Source: Microvirga pakistanensis (lineage in GTDB: Bacteria; Pseudomonadota; Alphaproteobacteria; Rhizobiales; Beijerinckiaceae). From it: a stretch of 64,000 nucleotides of DNA. Positions 37,807 through 46,295 of this stretch are shown in pieces. Every line of letters begins with the position of its first letter. Position 1 is the stretch's first letter. The notes below the pieces were generated by a model. The model did not search any database. It saw nothing but the letters and a program-made list of their open reading frames with translations, and was not told the DNA's origin. The stretch spans positions 148,476 through 212,475 of the forward strand of contig NZ_SPJX01000108.1 of assembly GCF_004458765.1 (NCBI RefSeq), written 5' to 3'. The translations under genes were made by a program, and so were the position numbers.

Positions 37807-38328
37807 TCAACGCCGAAGCAGGGTCAGGTCCGTTGTGGCTCGGACGGGACCATTCACCCCGATATGGTCCGTGACCACGATGCGAAAGCGGTCCTGATTG
37901 AGGCTCGCAACCTTCATCTGGGCGGCCGTGTCGCCGTAAAGGGGTTTCGGCCATTCGATTGTCAGGTCGAAGTCGGTTCCCGCCTGTCGCCCAGCAAGGC
38001 GAGCTGTTCCGACCCGTGAGCCCGTATAGGTGCCGGTGACCCGGCCGGATCGGGGGTCCCAGGTGAGATCGGCGCTGATGGATCGTGCGATGATCAGGTA
38101 GGCCCAGCATGTCCCCTGGAGTGTCAGACCCGTTGCGCCCTGCGGCAGGATGGTGAAACGACAGCGGACTTGATGAGAGGTCGCATTCGGTCCTTCCAGG
38201 ATGGTTCCAGACCCCGAAAAGGTGCCGGCGTAGCGCTCCAGTGCGGCAGCGCTGGCGCCTGCGGTTCCAGCCAAGAGGCTGAGCAGCGGGATGACTCTCC
38301 AAGGCGACCGGCGGGAACGGCGATCCAT
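37807..38328 (-). CDS. Conserved exported protein of unknown function
   Basis: 173-aa protein with a Sec signal peptide (basic n-region RRSRRSPWR, hydrophobic core about residues 12-28, probable cleavage after Ala-Ser-Ala). The mature part is beta-rich with a repeating YAGTFSGSGTI / RVTGTYTGSR pattern and a conserved TCWAYLIIARSISADLTWDP block, suggesting a small periplasmic beta-barrel. I do not recognise a named family. It converges on the M15 peptidase with a gap of about 50 bp. Confidence 0.65.
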   Translation of the reverse strand: MDRRSRRSPWRVIPLLSLLAGTAGASAAALERYAGTFSGSGTILEGPNATSHQVRCRFTILPQGATGLTLQGTCWAYLIIARSISADLTWDPRSGRVTGTYTGSRVGTARLAGRQAGTDFDLTIEWPKPLYGDTAAQMKVASLNQDRFRIVVTDHIGVNGPVRATTDLTLLRR

Positions 38329-38415
38329 TGGTCATTCCGTTTGCGCGTCGGTCGGATGAACCGACTGGGATGACCTTGATTATGCCCGATAACCGTCACC
38401 ATGAGAACGGCCCGC

Positions 38416-38604
38416 TCAACGCTTAAGCCATAGGAGGTAGCGGCGCTGGTCCGGGCAGGCCCGCGGCTGACCACGCCTGCGCTGCTGCTGCTCGGCAGCC
38501 TCTATTGCAGCCAGAGGATCAGGGTCTCGCCGATCTGGGTTTTGCTGATCAGGGTGCATATTCTGAATGATGTTCCGGGCGGCCGCAGCTGCGTCGTTGC
38601 TCAC
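38416..38604 (-). CDS. Small hypothetical protein
   Basis: 62-aa frame starting at GTG, rich in Gln, Arg, Asp and Ala. The composition is plausible for a small cytoplasmic protein, but there is no clear ribosome-binding site or recognisable domain. It lies 87 bp upstream of the exported protein on the same strand. It could be a chance ORF. Confidence 0.3.
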   Translation of the reverse strand: MSNDAAAAARNIIQNMHPDQQNPDRRDPDPLAAIEAAEQQQRRRGQPRACPDQRRYLLWLKR

Positions 38605-38735
38605 CCATCAGGGAGAGATGTAAGCCCGTCCAGTCGCCCGCCGATTATCTCACGCGCTAATGGCCATCCTCCGACATCCGCTGCATCTCAGGTCGTTGAG
38701 TGCACTTGCTTGGCCTAGGGGCTGACTTCTAGCCA
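38605..38735. other. Gene-free flank of the tRNA-like remnant
   Basis: No gene, hairpin or repeat was recognised. The 5' half of a tRNA that should precede the remnant at 38736 is absent here. Confidence 0.35.
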
Positions 38736-38786
38736 AACTGACTTTCAATCCGAGGGTCCCGGGTTCGAGTCCCAGCGCGCTCACCA
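38736..38786 (+). pseudogene. Degenerate 3' half of a tRNA gene (Lys-like), possible att scar
   Basis: The segment reads as an anticodon arm, variable loop, T-arm and acceptor 3' strand. CTGACTTTCAATC resembles the tRNA-Lys anticodon arm CTGACTTTTAATC. The T-loop core GGGTTCGAGTCCC and CGCGCTCACCA with encoded CCA follow. The T-stem has one C-A mismatch and the anticodon stem two, and no GAGCGCG 5' acceptor strand or D-arm lies upstream, so it is not functional. Such 3' tRNA ends are what integrative elements leave at their attachment sites. Confidence 0.6.
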
Positions 38787-39050
38787 AATTCTCTTAAGCA
38801 CTTAGCTGCCGATCGGGTTTGGTCCTGCTTCCCAGAAAACCGGATCGGGAGGCGTATGGGAAGCAAGCTCAACTAAGTGAGCTTTTCTCCTGCTATTGCG
38901 TTGGTTCACCCGCAGGTCGAACCCTACTGCCAGAATCAACGAACGTCGGGATTCAGCCAGAGAGCGGACCTTGTTACGGTCGCGCTGAATGGCTCAGATT
39001 GGCCCGAAGGCGACCTTGTAAGTCGTGCAAGAAGGGCTTCATATTCTTTG
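38787..39050. other. Gene-free stretch beside tRNA-like remnant
   Basis: Short open frames only; none has a recognisable domain. No integrase gene or second copy of the tRNA 3' end was seen here or elsewhere in the window. Confidence 0.35.
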
Positions 39051-39821
39051 TCAAAAGGGTATTGACTGACCGTCCAAGGCAAAAAACTGGCCAGTGTGCG
39101 CCGTTGTCAGGGCGTCCGTAACAGCGAGCAGCCGCTCGGCCGAATACGACGGCGAAAACACCTTCCCGACCTTGCTGCCAGGCTGAAAGGGATGGCTCAG
39201 AACCGTGTCAACGGTTCCTGGGTGGAGGGCGACGCAGACGGCTTCCGGCCTTTGGCGGCCTAGTTCAATCGCGAAGGTTCGCACAAACTGGTTCAGGGCC
39301 GCCTTCGACGCCCGGTAGCCATACCACCCCCCGAGCCGGTTGTCCTCGATGCTGCCGACACGCGCAGAGAGGACAGCAAAGACGCTTTTGCCCGTCTTCG
39401 GCAAAAGCGGAAGCATATGCTTGCCGACGAGGGCCGGACCGATTGCATTGATCCGGAAGCTCCGCAGGAGATGCTCTGGATCGAGGGCGCGATAGGTCTT
39501 CTCGGGCTGGAGAGTGGCATCGTGGAGCAGGCCTGTCGCCACCAGGATGAGGCGCAGCGGAGCGCCTTCGATGAGCTCCTCGGCTGCGGCGGCAATGCTC
39601 GCCTCATTCTCGATGTCGATCCGTCCCGCCCGCACACCAGCCCGGCTCTGGTCGTCTCCCGAACGGGAGAGCGCATGAACGGTTTCGAACCCGCCCGATG
39701 CAACAAGGTCCGTGACGGCGGATCCGATGCCGCCGGATGCCCCAATGACAACTGCCCGAGCCGGTCGTTCGAGACTGTTCAAGAGCGAAGAGCTTGAGGC
39801 CCTTGGATTCATCGCGATCAT
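39051..39821 (-). CDS. Short-chain dehydrogenase/reductase
   Basis: NAD(P)-dependent SDR, 256 aa, similar to C-factor/CsgA-like members. The cofactor motif is VVIGASGGIGSAVTDLV (about residues 24-40). The active-site pair is in WYGYRASKAALNQFVR (Tyr-x-x-x-Lys), followed by VCVALHPGTVDTVLS. Two ATGs (39821 and 39812) compete as the start. It appears intact within the decayed region. The substrate is unknown. Confidence 0.85.
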   Translation of the reverse strand: MIAMNPRASSSSLLNSLERPARAVVIGASGGIGSAVTDLVASGGFETVHALSRSGDDQSRAGVRAGRIDIENEASIAAAAEELIEGAPLRLILVATGLLHDATLQPEKTYRALDPEHLLRSFRINAIGPALVGKHMLPLLPKTGKSVFAVLSARVGSIEDNRLGGWYGYRASKAALNQFVRTFAIELGRQRPEAVCVALHPGTVDTVLSHPFQPGSKVGKVFSPSYSAERLLAVTDALTTAHTGQFFALDGQSIPF

Positions 39822-39904
39822 CCGTTCTTTACGGCGTGAGCTTTTGGTTCAATGGCTTGCACTCTGCCAGTCGTGGCGAACCAGACCGGAAAGGCGCCGC
39901 AGTG

Positions 39905-39944
39905 CCAGAAGAGGAGCCCGGAGCGCCCGCCCAGCGCTCCGGGC
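39905..39944 (-). terminator. Terminator retained downstream of the FAS1 remnant
   Basis: Perfect 11-bp stem GCCCGGAGCGC / GCGCTCCGGGC (39916-39926 and 39934-39944) with a 7-nt loop. On the minus strand it is followed by TCCTCTTCT. It lies 7 bp beyond the FAS1 fragment stop. Confidence 0.65.
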
Positions 39945-39951
39945 CACAGGA

Positions 39952-40187
39952 TCAGTTGTTCGGCGGAAGGATTACGGTATCGACTACATGGATGACGCCG
40001 TTCGAGGCCGAGATATCGGCCCGCGTGACATTAGCGTCGTTGATCATGACGCTTGAGCCTTTCGAGCTGACGTTTAGCATCTTCCCGTTCACCGTCTTTG
40101 CTGTCTGAAGCTTGGCGATGTCGGCCGCCATCACCCGTCCGGGGACAACGTGATAGGTCAGGATTGCGGTAAGCTCGAGACTCCTGA
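39952..40187 (-). pseudogene. Fasciclin (FAS1) domain protein, C-terminal fragment
   Basis: The minus-strand frame translates to the last 75 or so residues of a FAS1 domain: LTAILTYHVVPGRVMAADI, then AKTVNGKMLNV, INDANVTRADISASNGVIHV and VDTVILPP. This is the conserved H2 box and end of secreted fasciclin proteins. The signal peptide and first half of the domain are missing. Homology stops at about 40187, exactly where the plus-strand cupin fragment begins, so this is a deletion or rearrangement junction. Confidence 0.78.
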
Positions 40188-40188
40188 C

Positions 40189-40535
40189 CGACCCAAGTTC
40201 GCGGTGGTCCGAAAGTCAGAACGATTGCGCTTGCCTGACCAGCCGGGGGAGGACGTACCGTCCTACTTCTTCGAAAGCCTCGACTTCTCCGTCACCGACC
40301 GCAAGTTGCAGGCGTTCTTCGCGGAATTTTCGGCCCGGTCGAAGGAATCGAAGCGGCATCAGCACAATGGCGCGGAACTGGTCTACGTGCTCAAGGGACG
40401 GCTCACCCTCAGCATTGCTGGCAGCGACTTCGTCCTCGACGAGGGCGACGCAATCCATTTCGACGCCGCGCACCGCACAGCTACCGGTGCGACGACCCGA
40501 CCCCCTGCTCAGCCATCGTAGTGACGGCGCCGTGA
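40189..40535 (+). pseudogene. XRE-cupin regulator, cupin-domain fragment with frameshift
   Basis: From PKFAVVRKSERLRLP through YFFESLDFSVTDRKLQAFFA and GAELVYVLKGRLTLSI the sequence matches the cupin sensor domain of XRE-type regulators. The N-terminal helix-turn-helix is missing. After IHFDAA the frame shifts by one near 40480. In the next frame the expected ending PHSYRCDDPTPCSAIVV is readable to a stop at 40535. It is therefore both truncated and frameshifted. Confidence 0.75.
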
Positions 40536-40702
40536 GAACCGGACCTCCGTACTCACATTGTGAAAGGGCTCTCCGTCCGGCACGTTGAGCGACTGCTCCT
40601 GGCAGATTGCGTTGACCAAGTCGGCATCCAGACGGGCTAGGGTAGCGTTGCAGCTTGCCTGTTGAGGTTAGGACTGTGGTGAGGTGTATCCTTCAGGCCT
40701 TG

Positions 40703-41115
40703 TCAGGCTCCTTGGGTCATCCGGGGCCCTGGTGAAGTGACCAGTTTCGCGGGCTTTCTCAGGTTCTGAGCCGTTGCCGCCAGCAGGAACTCATCCTGAG
40801 CCCCGCATGGACCGCGCAGCCGCAGACGTCCCATCTTCAGGATCCGCTTGAGATGGGAAAACAACATCTCGATCCGCTTGCGGCCCTGACGCGACCTCTC
40901 ATAGGCCGGCGTGCCGGCCAGCCCTCGGGCGACCCCTCTTGCGTGGTCATGGATGCTGCGCGGGATCTTGCGGGCCGGCGTGTTGGGACAGCACTTCTGC
41001 TTGAAGTGACAGGGAAGCGGTCGATGCGCCGCAGGAGGTGGTCGCAGGGGACATGATCTTCAAGCCGGAACTCGTAGAATAGGCTCTCCTGCATCACGAG
41101 ACGCTCGCCCATCAT
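40703..41115 (-). pseudogene. IS1182-family transposase with internal deletion
   Basis: The start encodes the N-terminus of an IS1182-type transposase (MQESLFYEFRLEDHVPCDHL, LLRRIDRF). After about 35 codons, near 41013, it jumps in another frame to the C-terminus: CHFKQKCCPNTPARKIPRSI, RKRIEMLFSHLKRILKMGRL and AQDEFLLAATAQNLRKPAKL, ending at a stop at 40703. Several hundred codons including most of the catalytic domain are deleted. Terminal repeats were not identified with confidence. Confidence 0.8.
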
Positions 41116-41701
41116 GGCCCCATCCTCCTGCTGAGAATGCCCGCTCAGGGAATCACGATCCGCCGCCAATCACGAGGACTTTTTCAACGAAATCGGCACC
41201 GGGCGGACCTTAGCCGAAGTTCCGCATTGGCGGCGTGAGCTCACCCTCATAGGCAAGAGCTCAATGGCTCAGCTTGACCCGAAGCGGACCTTTCATGTCT
41301 TTTTGCGAAAGGCTCCGCCAGCGGCGGCATTTCAATCCCGCAGGGGCGACAGCGCTGCGGTCTTTGCGTCCGAATGTCCCGTCGGGTTTCGCAAGCGGAT
41401 CGCCAAGGTCTCAGGTGCACCGACATTCATAAGCTACACTCATAGCCCTTTGCGGAATTTTCAAGCTATTCAAGACGGCGCACGGGATTAGAGTAAGAGC
41501 TCTCGAGACCGGCAGCCAGCGGAAGCGAAACTGTTCCCACAGTGGTTCGGCAGTGAGAAGGAACTCCGTGTCTTAGGATTCCCGAGGCGCCAGAGGCCCT
41601 TTGCCGGACATCCAGGATGGAACCTCCCATCTCACTTAGTAGGGACCTCGCAACTGTTGGGGGTTGCCGGAGTTCTCATAGTCACCAAACGGACAGGAAC
41701 C
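41116..41701. other. Non-coding stretch with repeat copy B
   Basis: About 590 bp between the IS1182-type remnant and the small exported protein. It holds repeat copy B (41209-41292) and GACCCGAAGCGGACC-type sequence. An open frame at 41264-41491 begins inside the repeat and shows no domain, so I do not call it. Confidence 0.4.
41209..41292. repeat. Dispersed non-coding repeat, copy B
   Basis: Contains GGCGGACCTTAGCCGAAG and TTCCGCATT, then CTTGACCCGAAGCGGACC. It is a diverged match to 33120-33215. The second half-motif alone (TGACCCAAAG-t/g-GGAC or similar) recurs at 45367-45383 and 57937-57952. Confidence 0.45.
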
Positions 41702-42109
41702 ATGAAACAGCTCCGCTTCACTGCTGCCATCGCTTCCGGCATTCTCACCACTTGGTCAGTGCTGGCGTCGCCCTGTGGTGATGCCATCCGCGCACTGGAG
41801 CCCCGGGTCGATGAAGCTGTGTCAAAAAGCGCGGCCCTGTCCTCTGGCGGGCAGGCCGTTGCGGCTTCCCGTGAGTCCCAGGCTATGCAGGCTGACAAGC
41901 AGCCGGCCCCACCTGGATCAGCGGCGCAGAAGCTGCCGGAACACGATGTCGGAGCGACCGCTGCGGCGACGCCGCTTGCCGGGGGCGACAACGCCATGAG
42001 AGCACGGTCGGCTCTCAGTCGAGCGCAGGCTCTCGATCGCGATGGTGATGCCTCGGGGTGTGCCACTGCCGTCGAGGAGGCCCGACGCGAACTCGGGCCA
42101 GCTCAGTAG
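41702..42109 (+). CDS. Small exported protein of unknown function
   Basis: 135-aa protein with a Sec signal peptide ([20 protein letters not shown], probable cleavage near Ser/Ala 22-23). The mature part is Ala/Pro-rich and probably flexible, with a C-terminal helix containing [20 protein letters not shown], reminiscent of small periplasmic helical proteins seen in Rhizobiales. ACAGGAACC precedes the ATG at 41702. Not recognised as a named family. Confidence 0.65.
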   Translation: MKQLRFTAAIASGILTTWSVLASPCGDAIRALEPRVDEAVSKSAALSSGGQAVAASRESQAMQADKQPAPPGSAAQKLPEHDVGATAAATPLAGGDNAMRARSALSRAQALDRDGDASGCATAVEEARRELGPAQ

Positions 42110-42250
42110 GCTCGCCGAGCGTCCAGTCTGCCCTATTTTGCCTTACCAGGCCCTGCGCCGCCGGGAGCCAGTGAGCACAATCAGCGCTCCGGGGAGCGGC
42201 TTGTACATCAGGTTGTTGGTCCAATTACAGCCTGAGGCGGTCAGTGCGTC

Positions 42251-42274
42251 ACAGTATCAATACAGTATCAATAC
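42251..42274. repeat. 11-bp tandem duplication in the iorA-like promoter region
   Basis: ACAGTATCAAT occurs twice back to back (42251-42261 and 42262-42272), followed by AC and, shortly after, TATTAT. It lies about 30 bp upstream of the iorA-like start, so it may overlap the promoter or a regulator site. Confidence 0.5.
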
Positions 42275-42302
42275 GTTTTCTATTATGGCAGAGGAGAAGA
42301 CC

Positions 42303-42761
42303 ATGGCGACATTGGTCATAAACGGCGCCGAAAGGTCATTCGACGGCGACGAAGACATGCCGCTCCTGTGGTACCTGCGGGATGTAGCGGGCCTGACCGG
42401 TACGAAGTTCGGCTGCGGTGTCGCCCAATGCGGGGCTTGTACCGTGCATCTTGACGGCACTGCGGTTCGGTCATGCGTGACCCCGATGGCAGCCGCGCTG
42501 GGAGCCACGGTGACAACAATCGAGGGACTGTCACCTGACGGCAACCATCCCGTCCAAGTCGCCTGGAGAGACCTCAACGTATCGCAGTGCGGCTACTGTC
42601 AGCCCGGCCAGATTATGCAGGCCGCGTCGCTCCTCAAGGAAAACCCGAACCCAACCGACGAGGACATCGACAGTGCCATGAGCGGCAACATCTGTCGGTG
42701 CGGGACATACCCGCGCATTCGTGCGGCCATTAAGCAGGCCAGCATGGGAGATCGCAAATGA
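42303..42761 (+). CDS. iorA: [2Fe-2S] subunit of a molybdenum hydroxylase, IorA-like
   Basis: Small iron-sulfur subunit, 152 aa, of an aldehyde oxidase/isoquinoline 1-oxidoreductase-type enzyme. A plant-type ferredoxin cluster is seen as [15 protein letters not shown], and the second helical cluster has [10 protein letters not shown] and [25 protein letters not shown] precedes the ATG at 42303; the longer in-frame extension is not conserved. It overlaps the large subunit by 4 bp. It relays electrons from the molybdopterin site. The symbol marks the family; the N-heterocycle or aldehyde substrate is not known. Confidence 0.9.
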   Translation: MATLVINGAERSFDGDEDMPLLWYLRDVAGLTGTKFGCGVAQCGACTVHLDGTAVRSCVTPMAAALGATVTTIEGLSPDGNHPVQVAWRDLNVSQCGYCQPGQIMQAASLLKENPNPTDEDIDSAMSGNICRCGTYPRIRAAIKQASMGDRK

Positions 42762-45052
42762 CAGATCACAATGAACGCTCTCTTGCGGTTGCGAACGTCA
42801 GCCGCCGTGGCTTCCTGGCCGGGGCTGCTGCCGGGTCGTTGGTGCTTGCCATCGGCTTGCCGCTCGACGCGAAGGCCCAGGAGAAGAAGTTCGGTGCCGA
42901 CGGCATGCCGAACGGGTGGCGTGATGATCCGAGGATCTTCGTCTCGATCAGCCCGGATGGCCTCGTCACCGTCACCTGCCATCGTCAGGAGATGGGACAA
43001 GGGGTTCGCACGTCGATTGCAATGGTGGTAGCGGACGAGCTAGACGCCGATTGGTCCAGGGTCCGTGTGGCCCAAGCGCCGGGCGATGAGGCCCGGTATG
43101 GCAACCAGGACACGGACGGCTCACGCTCGCTGCGCCATTTCTTCCAGCCAATGCGCCGAGTTGGTGCCGCTGCCCGTGCCATGCTGGAGCAAGCAGCCGC
43201 CGCGCAATGGGGTGTACCGGTCCAGGAGGTCCGCGCCCGGGAGCATGCTGTGCTGCATGAGCGTAGCGGCCGTAGGCTCGACTACGGTGCGCTCGCGACC
43301 ACTGCCGCATCGCAGCCGGTTCCGGCACGTGAGGCGCTCAAGCTGAAGGACCCTTCTGCCTTCAGGTACATCGGCAAAGATGGGTTAGGCCTGATCGATA
43401 ACCAGGACATTACAACCGGCAAGGCAGTGTACGGGATCGACGCTCGTGCCGAGGGAATGCTGTACGCGGTTATGGCACGCCCGCCTGTCTTCGGCGGGCG
43501 CGTCAAGAGCGTCGACGATGCTGATACTTTGAAGGTCCCTGGTGTTGTCAGAGTGGTGCAGATTGCGCCACCCGACATCCCGTCCGAGTTCCAGCCGCTG
43601 GGCGGGGTCGCGGTTGTGGCACGCAACACGTGGGCTGCTATGCGGGGGCGTGACATGCTGAAGATCGTCTGGGACGACGGTCCACATGCGAGCTATAGCT
43701 CGGACACCTACCGTGCCGAGCTGGAGGCCGCGGCCCGCAAACCAGCCAAGGTGGTCCGCAGGCAGGGCGATGTCGACGCCGCTATGGCCAAGGCTGCGAA
43801 GCGGGTCGAGGCTGAGTACTACATTCCTCATCTGACCCAGGCACCGATGGAGCCACCGGCCGCGCTTGTCCAGATCAAGGACGGCAAGTGCGAGGCATGG
43901 GCCTGCGTTCAAGCTCCGCAAGCCACCCGCACTCGCCTGTCTGAGCGTCTTAAGATTCCCGAGGAGAACGTGACCGTCAACGTCACGCTGCTGGGGGGCG
44001 GCTTCGGCCGAAAGTCCAAGCCGGATTTCGTGCTCGAAGCCGGTCTGATCAGCCAGGCCATGGGCGGCGCTCCCGTAAAGGTGACATGGACACGAGAGGA
44101 CGACTTGCACCACGGCTACTACCACACGGTCTCCGTCGAGAGGCTCGAGGCCGGGCTCGATGAACGAGGGATGCCTTTGGCTTGGTTGCAGCGCAGTGCA
44201 GCACCGACGATCGGCTCCATCTTCGCTCCCGATCCCAAACACGAACTGCCGTTCGAGCTCGGAATGGGCTTGGTGAATGCGCCCTTTGATGTGCCAAACG
44301 TGCGCATGGAGAACCCAGAGGCGACGGCGCATACCCGGATCGGTTGGTTCCGATCGGTCTCGAATGTGCCGCATGCGTTCGCGATCCAGTCGTTTGTCGC
44401 CGAGCTGGCGCATGCTGCCGGACGTGACCCGAAGGACTACCTTCTCGACCTGATTGGTCCTGCCCGCATCATCGATCCGACAGAGATCGGGGATGCCTGG
44501 AACCATGGCGAGGATCCGAAGCTCTATCCGATAGACACGGGTCGGCTACGGCAGGTCATCGAGACGGCCGCGGCCGGCATCGGCTGGGGGCGGAACTTGC
44601 CGCAGGGCCATGGGCTTGGGATCTCGGGCCACTACAGCTTTGTGAGCTACGTGGCCGTTGCGGCCGAGGTCCGGGTCGACGGGGACAGGCTTGTCATTCC
44701 GAGGGTCGATATCGCGATCGACTGCGGCCCCCGGGTCAATCCCGACCGCATCCGCTCCCAGATGGAAGGTGCCGTCATCATGGGGGTGGGGCTTGCGACG
44801 ACCTCGGAGATCTCGTTCAAGAACGGCCGTGTCGAGCAGAACAACTTCGACAGCTATGAGGTGACCCGGATTGACACAGCGCCTCGCGAGATCCACGTGC
44901 ACCTCGTTGCGTCGCATGATTACGGACACCCGCTCGGAGGTGTGGGCGAACCGGGTTTGCCGCCTGTTGCTCCAGCCCTTGCCAATGCGGTGTTCGCCGC
45001 AACAGGCAAGCGGATCCGGCGTCTGCCCATTCGGGATCAGTTTCTCGCCTGA
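42758..45052 (+). CDS. iorB: Molybdopterin-binding subunit of a molybdenum hydroxylase, IorB-like (Tat-exported)
   Basis: Catalytic subunit, 764 aa. The N-terminus has a twin-arginine signal ([20 protein letters not shown]), so the enzyme is probably periplasmic. Family motifs include [20 protein letters not shown] (first pterin-contact region), [20 protein letters not shown], and [22 protein letters not shown] with the conserved Glu proposed as catalytic base. A cytochrome c partner, often needed for electron exit in periplasmic members, is not in the window. Chaperones and cofactor-insertion genes are also absent. Confidence 0.92.
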   Translation: MTDHNERSLAVANVSRRGFLAGAAAGSLVLAIGLPLDAKAQEKKFGADGMPNGWRDDPRIFVSISPDGLVTVTCHRQEMGQGVRTSIAMVVADELDADWSRVRVAQAPGDEARYGNQDTDGSRSLRHFFQPMRRVGAAARAMLEQAAAAQWGVPVQEVRAREHAVLHERSGRRLDYGALATTAASQPVPAREALKLKDPSAFRYIGKDGLGLIDNQDITTGKAVYGIDARAEGMLYAVMARPPVFGGRVKSVDDADTLKVPGVVRVVQIAPPDIPSEFQPLGGVAVVARNTWAAMRGRDMLKIVWDDGPHASYSSDTYRAELEAAARKPAKVVRRQGDVDAAMAKAAKRVEAEYYIPHLTQAPMEPPAALVQIKDGKCEAWACVQAPQATRTRLSERLKIPEENVTVNVTLLGGGFGRKSKPDFVLEAGLISQAMGGAPVKVTWTREDDLHHGYYHTVSVERLEAGLDERGMPLAWLQRSAAPTIGSIFAPDPKHELPFELGMGLVNAPFDVPNVRMENPEATAHTRIGWFRSVSNVPHAFAIQSFVAELAHAAGRDPKDYLLDLIGPARIIDPTEIGDAWNHGEDPKLYPIDTGRLRQVIETAAAGIGWGRNLPQGHGLGISGHYSFVSYVAVAAEVRVDGDRLVIPRVDIAIDCGPRVNPDRIRSQMEGAVIMGVGLATTSEISFKNGRVEQNNFDSYEVTRIDTAPREIHVHLVASHDYGHPLGGVGEPGLPPVAPALANAVFAATGKRIRRLPIRDQFLA

Positions 45053-45062
45053 ACGATGCTGG

Positions 45063-45094
45063 ACGAGTGCGCCGGACTATGCCGGCGCACTCGT
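45063..45094 (+). terminator. Strong stem-loop terminator after iorB-like gene
   Basis: Perfect 13-bp stem ACGAGTGCGCCGG / CCGGCGCACTCGT with a 6-nt loop, starting 10 bp after the stop. The following CTCCCGTTCCT is only weakly U-rich. Confidence 0.75.
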
Positions 45095-45473
45095 CTCCCG
45101 TTCCTATCTGGGCTGACGCTCAATAGGCTTTTCTGATGAAGGTGTGTTGCCTAACCGATCGGGCGTGTGTCGGCGCTCTGCTTATGGTGAGCCCCCACTA
45201 CAGTCGATCCGGTGAGCTGGTGGCGCCCCTTCAATCATGACCTGCGCCAAGTAAAGGCTACGATGATGACGCCGATCGGCCGCTCATGACACGAGGCTGA
45301 AGTATTACTGGCTTCTGCAATGAGGCGGTGAGCCGACATTCAACGGGTTACCCTTAACGATCATCTTTGACCCAAAGTGGACATTTGGAGGTTAATCTTC
45401 GGAGTTCTCGATGTTCTTTGAAACATGAGCCGAATAGCCTAACGATCGAACAGTCTAATCATCCCCAGGCATG
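45095..45473. other. Non-coding stretch between convergent operons
   Basis: No gene recognised. TTTGACCCAAAGTGGACATT at 45367-45386 matches the second half-motif of the dispersed repeat described at 33120 and 41209. Confidence 0.4.
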
Positions 45474-45499
45474 AAAAAGCCCGCAGCCAGATGCGGGCT
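45474..45499 (-). terminator. Rho-independent terminator of the kinase/aldolase/SDR operon
   Basis: On the minus strand AGCCCGCA, a 6-nt loop, TGCGGGCT and then TTTTT. It lies about 15 bp beyond the SDR stop. Classical stem plus U-tract. Confidence 0.85.
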
Positions 45500-45514
45500 T
45501 CCGGGAATCATCCT

Positions 45515-46282
45515 TCAAGGCATGTACTGGCCGCCGTTCAATTCGATGGTCTGGCCGTTGATGTAGCCGCTCATGGCGTTGCTTGCGAGGAACAGGAATA
45601 CGCCAACCGCGTCTTCGGGGGTGCCGATCCTTGCCATAGGGATTGTCTTGCGCTGTGCCTCGATCCATTCCGGGCTCGAGAAGCGCTCATGAAACGGGGT
45701 CATGATCACGCCCGGCGAGACGCCGTTCACGCGAATGTTGCTGGGCGCGAGTTCCTTGGCCATGTTGCGTGTGATGTTGAGCACGAAGGCTTTCGCGCCC
45801 GCATAGAGACCCGCTCCGGGTCCGCCGCCGTTGCGCGCCGCAATGGAGCTCATGTTAATGATCACGCCGCCGCCTTCTGCCTGACGAAGATAGGGCAAGG
45901 CGGCTTTCGACGTCATCACCACCGAGCGGATGTTGGTATCGAGAACCTGGTCGTAAAGCTCGTCATCGATGTCCTGCAGGGGCGACCGCTTGATCATCGC
46001 ACCTGCATTGTTGATCAGGATGTCGAGTCCGCCGAGTTTGCCGACCGTATCCTCCACCAGCTGTGCCGCCGCAGCGGAGCGCGACACATCTGCCTGCAGG
46101 GCGTAAGCCTCGCCGCCCGCATTCTTGATCTCCCGCACGACGGTCTCGGCTTCGCCCGCACTCGCGTTGTAGTGCACGATGACGCGCGCGCCGTGCGCCG
46201 CGAATTTCTTGGCGACGGCCGCTCCCATGCCCGTGCTCGATCCGGTGACAAGAACGCGCTTGCCTTTCAAATCTTCAAGCAT
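45515..46282 (-). CDS. SDR-family dehydrogenase (sugar/polyol dehydrogenase-like)
   Basis: Classical SDR, 255 aa. The cofactor motif is VLVTGSSTGMGAAVAKKF (residues 10-27), NNAG lies at 91-94, and the catalytic Tyr160/Lys164 are in GLYAGAKAFVLN. It resembles glucose 1-dehydrogenase/3-oxoacyl-ACP reductase-type oxidoreductases often found in sugar catabolic operons. TAAGGAGTTC precedes the ATG. It is last gene of the kinase-aldolase operon, 13 bp after the LacD-like aldolase. It may oxidise a polyol to the ketose that the kinase uses, or handle the aldehyde released by an aldolase. Confidence 0.9.
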   Translation of the reverse strand: MLEDLKGKRVLVTGSSTGMGAAVAKKFAAHGARVIVHYNASAGEAETVVREIKNAGGEAYALQADVSRSAAAAQLVEDTVGKLGGLDILINNAGAMIKRSPLQDIDDELYDQVLDTNIRSVVMTSKAALPYLRQAEGGGVIINMSSIAARNGGGPGAGLYAGAKAFVLNITRNMAKELAPSNIRVNGVSPGVIMTPFHERFSSPEWIEAQRKTIPMARIGTPEDAVGVFLFLASNAMSGYINGQTIELNGGQYMP

Positions 46283-46295
46283 TTTTCAGAACTCC

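Noticed and set aside
37274..38335. Minus-strand 353-aa frame spanning the peptidase and exported-protein region
   Set aside because: Its translation is Pro/Arg/His-rich without domain content, while the M15 zinc motifs and a clean signal peptide support the genes I call instead.
41264..41491. Open frame of 75 codons after the IS1182-type remnant
   Set aside because: It begins inside the dispersed repeat, has no ribosome-binding site and shows no domain.
43385..44506. Minus-strand 373-aa frame opposite iorB-like
   Set aside because: Shadow of the strongly conserved molybdopterin subunit.
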